Shown here: positions 60,640-64,000 of the stretch, one piece after another | Numbering within the stretch: the stretch's first letter is position 1 | Layout: the number at the start of each line of letters is the position of its first letter | Origin: Marinifilaceae bacterium | GTDB lineage: Bacteria > Bacteroidota > Bacteroidia > Bacteroidales > Marinifilaceae | NCBI GenBank assembly: GCA_016936255.1 | Contig: JAFGYE010000023.1 | Coordinates: 62,001 to 126,000, forward strand | Direction of reading: 5' to 3' | Length of the DNA: 64,000 nt | The notes under the pieces: generated by a model | Seen by the model: the letters and a program-made list of their open reading frames with translations, nothing else | Databases searched by the model: none | What the model was told of the DNA's origin: nothing | Translations under genes and position numbers: made by a program

Positions 60640-62109
60640 TTACTCGAATCTACGGAGATAATACTTTTTTTCATTGGAAGAGTAATAACCTAAAACGAAG
60701 TAATCGTTTACCTTGAATATAGTTTGAGTTGATTGAGGCGTTTTAATTGTGCCGACGAATTCTTTTATTTTGTCAAAAGGATTTGGGCTTGAATTGCCGG
60801 TTACATGTTCCAAATTTTGTTTATTAAAAAGGCATTTGAAATAAACCGAACGACTATTTGCATAGGATGAGTAAGAATTCATAGTATAATTTGGAACAGC
60901 ATAATATGCTCCGCCGGATACTAAAGGAACCGCAACAGCTCCAACGAGTCCCATGGCGATCAAACTTCCCGTTGAAGGAGATTCCTTAATCCCGCCCAAT
61001 AACACTTCCAGATTGTTACCGGTTTCGTATACACTAATGCCTAAATATCCCGTAAGCAGCTTTCTCAAAACCTGTTTTGTTTTGTCTAATTCCCTTTCGG
61101 AAGTGCTAAATCCATTTCCGTCAATTTTTTGAAGTAAAGCAGAGTTTCTGAAATAGATTTCCTCTTCGCTTTTTACGCTGTATGTTTTAAGTAAGCTGTC
61201 CGTTTTAAGGCTGTGAACCGTAAAACACAATCCGGTTTTATTTACTATTAGTTGATAAAGCTTATTACCATGGATGTAAGAATTCGATAAAGTTGCCAGC
61301 TTATTTGTTTTTTCAAGTTCTCCCTGCTTAAAGTTTTTTGATGTATAGGTGTAATTGTTAAGGTCAATGGTAATTAGGGTCGTTTTGTCCTTCTCTCCGT
61401 CAAAGCTCAATACTATTTTATCATCGTAGCAGTAGAGTTTGTTTTCTTCGGATGTAATATCCAGTGAATTTGGATTGCTGCATTCAATTCTTTTAATGTT
61501 GGTAGTGGTTGTTGCACTGGGAGTATCGTAAAGATCATCGGCAATTCGATCGGGTTTTGAATTTGCCGAAAGAATTTTTGTAAAATCATGCTCAATACAA
61601 ACAGCAGGTTCGCATCCCTCAAACACACGTAATTTGTAAATGGAAGAGTAATAGATACGACTCAAAATATAGAGTTTGTTTTTGTAAGAAACAGATTCAA
61701 GATATTCTTCGCGATTGAGCTTGAGAGGGATTTTGTATTCCTTACTTGTATTGTTATTTAAGTCAATGGTTTTAACCAGAAACTCTGTTTTCCTGTTGTT
61801 GGTAAAAAACAGATTGCACTCATTTTGGGTAACTGTATTTCCGATTAAAATTTTAAACTTTCCGTTTGGTCTTGGGCACTTACAGGAATTTAAAGGTTCA
61901 TAATTTTTGCTGTAAGTCAGAGCATTTATTGTATCGTTGTCAATTAAGAATAAGGCTATTTTACCCGACAAATCATCTAAAACAGGATATACATCTCTTC
62001 TGTCGGAAAGGTAGGAGCGCAGGCAAATGTCCTGTTCCATTAAAATATCCTGGGAGTAGGTGTTGATAGTTAATGACAATAGAAGGAAGAGAATGGCGTA
62101 TGTTTTCAT
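60640..62109 (-). CDS. secreted protein of unknown function
   Basis: From Met at 62109 the protein has 489 residues, with a signal peptide ending near TYSQ (residue 20); an ATG at 62136 adds nine residues before the signal. The mature part is beta-rich with recurrent blade-like segments (KIALFLIDNDTINALTYSKN, NKLYILSRIYYSS, NKLYCYDDKIVLSFDGEKDKTTLITIDLNN, NKLYQLIVNKTGLCFTVHSL), suggesting a propeller. A hydrophobic stretch (GSLIAMGLVGAVAVPLVSGGAYYAVP, ~381-406) is unusual and could be a second membrane or buried segment. Family not recognised. The gene is 39 bp downstream of a TonB-domain gene and probably co-transcribed. Confidence 0.6.
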   Translation of the reverse strand: MKTYAILFLLLSLTINTYSQDILMEQDICLRSYLSDRRDVYPVLDDLSGKIALFLIDNDTINALTYSKNYEPLNSCKCPRPNGKFKILIGNTVTQNECNLFFTNNRKTEFLVKTIDLNNNTSKEYKIPLKLNREEYLESVSYKNKLYILSRIYYSSIYKLRVFEGCEPAVCIEHDFTKILSANSKPDRIADDLYDTPSATTTTNIKRIECSNPNSLDITSEENKLYCYDDKIVLSFDGEKDKTTLITIDLNNYTYTSKNFKQGELEKTNKLATLSNSYIHGNKLYQLIVNKTGLCFTVHSLKTDSLLKTYSVKSEEEIYFRNSALLQKIDGNGFSTSERELDKTKQVLRKLLTGYLGISVYETGNNLEVLLGGIKESPSTGSLIAMGLVGAVAVPLVSGGAYYAVPNYTMNSYSSYANSRSVYFKCLFNKQNLEHVTGNSSPNPFDKIKEFVGTIKTPQSTQTIFKVNDYFVLGYYSSNEKKYYLRRFE

Positions 62110-62148
62110 TGGACTGTTTTCTTGTTGGCTAAGCAATAGTTTTATCTA

Positions 62149-62955
62149 TTATTTCAACTTAAAATTAATTGGAGCGATCATGTATACTTTTACTGGCTTT
62201 CCATTTTTTATGGCTGGTTTCCAGCCTTTGCATTTTTGTACAGCTTTGGCCGCAGCTTGGTTTAAATTTGGCTCAACACCTCTGAAAATATGGATGTCGG
62301 AAGGATCTCCCTGTTCCGAGACAGCAAAAAGGATCAGAACACAACCGCCAATTCCCTTTTTAGAGCAGGTTTTCGGATACTCTACAAATTCTGCCAGGTC
62401 GGTTGGTAAGTCAGATGGATGATCTTTATATTGAGCTAAAGTATCTGCATTAGCATAAGAGTTGCTTGGCCAAAAATGTTTTTCTCCATCAGTAATATAT
62501 GATTTAGTTAAAACTCCCAGTTGATAAGAATCGATGCCAGTAAGAATTCCATCGGTATAAGTCATCCATTGTCCGTGCTTTAGTAAGGGGAATAAGTTGG
62601 TTGCAATTCCTTTCCGCCAGAGTTTTCTTTTGTAGTTATAATCTTCAACTTGATATCCTCCGGGTATTTTTGTAAAGTTTCGCCTAAACGATTTATTTTC
62701 GTATTTCACGATATAGGAGTTCTTATCTTTTACTTTAATGGTACGATTAACGACTAGTTTCCAGTCTCCATTTAGTAAGATTAACTCGCTCATAGTTGAG
62801 CTTTTCTCATTTTTTTTCTTAACGATTACCTGAAAGTCGGCTTCTTCAATAGTTGGTACCGGCTGATGTTTTTTAAAGTAAACAGTAGTGTCTTGTTGTG
62901 CAAGTGCGCACTGAGCTCCGATAAACAGTATAAGAATGGTAAGGATGTTCTTCAT
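62149..62955 (-). CDS. periplasmic protein with C-terminal TonB domain
   Basis: The protein is 268 residues. A signal peptide (residues 1-19, ending ALAQ) is followed by a region with QVEDYNYKRKLWRKGIATN and LKHGQWMTYTDGILTGIDSYQLG, resembling MORN-type antitoxin/variant repeats common beside TonB domains in this phylum. The C-terminal TonB domain follows (about 185-268): YPKTCSKKGIGGCVLILFAVSEQG, AAAKAVQKCKGWKPAIKNGKPV, YMIAPINFKL. The lack of an N-terminal transmembrane anchor with a proline-rich linker means it is not a classical energy transducer. It may bind a TonB-dependent partner or act as a periplasmic module. First gene of a pair with the 489-residue protein. Confidence 0.8.
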   Translation of the reverse strand: MKNILTILILFIGAQCALAQQDTTVYFKKHQPVPTIEEADFQVIVKKKNEKSSTMSELILLNGDWKLVVNRTIKVKDKNSYIVKYENKSFRRNFTKIPGGYQVEDYNYKRKLWRKGIATNLFPLLKHGQWMTYTDGILTGIDSYQLGVLTKSYITDGEKHFWPSNSYANADTLAQYKDHPSDLPTDLAEFVEYPKTCSKKGIGGCVLILFAVSEQGDPSDIHIFRGVEPNLNQAAAKAVQKCKGWKPAIKNGKPVKVYMIAPINFKLK

Positions 62956-63176
62956 GAATTTGTATTTCCTATTAATAATAGGGTACGAATATAATATTTA
63001 TTTACATATTTCAGATTATTTAAGGAAAGCAGTCCTATTTAAACGAAGGTTGATATCAGTTAAATAGGATTTGGTAAAAAATGAAAGTGTCTGTGTGCGA
63101 ATATCAAATTGGATGTCCATATTTTTTGTATCTTCGTACTAAGCATTGCCACATTATTTGTTAAATATTTACTCAG
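62956..63176. promoter_or_regulatory. divergent promoter region
   Basis: 221 bp between two divergent start codons. On the plus strand ATTG (63108-63111) precedes TATCTTCG (63129-63136) by 17 nt. On the minus strand TATATTCG lies near 62991-62998. Both are TAnnTTCG variants of the phylum consensus. No other structure is visible. Confidence 0.4.
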
Positions 63177-63941
63177 ATGCCTTATAGAAGACTGCCAAAT
63201 ACTGATTCAGCACGTGTACGTGCTTTAAAATCTGCCCTTGATATTAGTTACCGAATAAATCGTTTTGAACTGGCTTTTTCTTTTCTGCTTTTGCAGAAAA
63301 TAGAGACGTTTTTACCTCATTACGAATTGGCAATTAGAAATCAGCGTCAGGCACTTAGTCAGCAATCCATCAGAAGTAAAGAATACAACGAGAAGCTGCG
63401 TAAAGCGCGATTGTATGTTTCTCACTTTATTCAGGTATTAAATTTCACAATTATCAGAGGTGAAATGAAACCTGAGATCCGGGAATTTTACGGATTAAAA
63501 ACCAGTTCGAAAGCAGCTCCGTGCTTATTACAGGATGCAAAAGTAATTGAGTGGGGAGAGAAATTGATAAAAGGAGAACAAGAGCGAATGAGAATGGGAG
63601 GGAATCCAATTTACAGTCCTTCCATAGCGTTGGTAAGAGTAAATTGTGAGAACTTTAACCAGGCATTCAACAATCAAAAAACATTACAAAGTAATACACA
63701 GCGATTTTCGGAAAAGGTGGCAGCATATCGCGATGAGGCAGATAGTTTGATTCTTTCTCTTTGGAACGAAATAGAGGCTAAATTTGCCGATTTACCGGAT
63801 GAAAAGAAAAGAGAGAAATCGTCGGAATATGGAGTTGTTTATGTTTGGCGTAAGGGTGAAAAGGAAAAATTAGAGCAAGTAAAACAGGCTGAGGAAGACT
63901 CACTCACTTTGCCTTTCCCGCAATCCGTAAAGGCTGAATAG
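63177..63941 (+). CDS. conserved hypothetical protein
   Basis: This 254-residue cytoplasmic protein starts MPYRRLPNTDSARVRALKSAL, an N-terminus I recall from many unannotated Bacteroidota proteins. It is mostly helical: a first unit to about residue 100 with Gln/Arg-rich helices (NQRQALSQQSIRSKEYNEKLRKARLYVSHFIQVLN), a middle with EQERMRMGGNPIYSPSIALVRVN, and a C-terminal helix carrying SEYGVVYVWRKGEKEKL. No catalytic motif or signal. The 3' end overlaps the convergent edge gene by 42 nt. Confidence 0.7.
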   Translation: MPYRRLPNTDSARVRALKSALDISYRINRFELAFSFLLLQKIETFLPHYELAIRNQRQALSQQSIRSKEYNEKLRKARLYVSHFIQVLNFTIIRGEMKPEIREFYGLKTSSKAAPCLLQDAKVIEWGEKLIKGEQERMRMGGNPIYSPSIALVRVNCENFNQAFNNQKTLQSNTQRFSEKVAAYRDEADSLILSLWNEIEAKFADLPDEKKREKSSEYGVVYVWRKGEKEKLEQVKQAEEDSLTLPFPQSVKAE

Positions 63942-64000
63942 CAGCACTGAAAGCATTGCAATTGAAATCATTCCGCTGATCCAGATACTTGCATCATTAC
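63900..64000 (-). CDS. 3' end of an edge gene with a C-terminal membrane helix, partial
   Basis: The minus-strand frame ending at TGA (63900-63902) is open to the window edge and reads NDASIWISGMISIAMLSVLL then FSLYGLRERQSE. This is a textbook transmembrane helix followed by a short charged tail. Only 32 codons are visible, so the family cannot be named. It overlaps the end of the convergent upstream-strand gene by 42 nt, which is unusual but seen with convergent genes. Moderate support only. Confidence 0.4.
   Translation of the reverse strand, partial: NDASIWISGMISIAMLSVLLFSLYGLRERQSE

Overview
The window is a contiguous piece of a low-GC chromosome from the Bacteroidota. The evidence is a SusC/SusD pair with a one-protein hybrid two-component regulator, type IX secretion/gliding-type proteins (a C-terminal sorting domain and a PorP/SprF-OmpA fusion), a three-gene SdhCAB complex of the Bacteroidota type, families largely confined to the phylum (DUF4834, DUF5723, probably DUF6261), and promoters that fit the phylum's TTTG / TAnnTTTG consensus. 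A free-living, possibly marine, member of the Marinilabiliales side of the phylum is plausible, but that rank is inference only.

Layout. 1-7.1 kb: a TagB/TagF-type glycerophosphotransferase (cut by the edge) overlapping a YfhO-like polytopic membrane protein, a secreted C45-type Ntn hydrolase, glycyl-tRNA synthetase and a small DUF4834 membrane protein. 7.1-17 kb: a non-coding repeat-rich gap, a lipoprotein/DUF5723 outer-membrane pair, a 920-residue anchored protein ending in a probable beta-propeller, an ALDH7-type dehydrogenase and an FMN protein resembling dihydroorotate dehydrogenase but without its SCPN active-site loop. 17.2-21.4 kb: tRNA-Leu(CAA), a HipBA toxin-antitoxin pair with a clear operator-like dyad, three small AT-rich genes of unknown function and 0.9 kb of non-coding repeats. 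21.4-26.3 kb: a TolC/EmrA/EmrB-type efflux operon divergent from an AraC regulator.

26.6-41.5 kb is a polysaccharide-utilization locus: GH130 enzyme, MFS permease, a large lipoprotein of unknown function, SusC, SusD, a hybrid two-component sensor on the opposite strand and a second GH130 enzyme. The two GH130 proteins suggest beta-mannoside use by phosphorolysis or hydrolysis. No recognisable endo-acting enzyme is present, so the lipoprotein is the best candidate for new biochemistry here.

41.5-52.6 kb: a small secreted protein, a surface protein with a gliding-type C-terminal domain and its PorP/OmpA partner, a dCMP deaminase-S41 protease pair, a Spy/CpxP-like protein, a lipoprotein 5'-nucleotidase/cyclic phosphodiesterase and an alpha/beta hydrolase. 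53-57 kb: sdhC-sdhA-sdhB, interrupted between sdhA and sdhB by a four-helix-bundle (S23/IVS-type) gene with mirrored word-repeat flanks. 57-64 kb: an RlpA protein, a lipoprotein, a probable DUF6261 protein, a repeat array, a secreted protein next to a TonB-C-terminal protein, a conserved hypothetical gene and the 3' tail of an edge gene.

A recurring theme outside genes is tandem arrays with a period of 21 or 42 nt (7457-7660, 21160-21370, 60240-60531). They look non-coding and are the most unusual DNA-level signal in the window.
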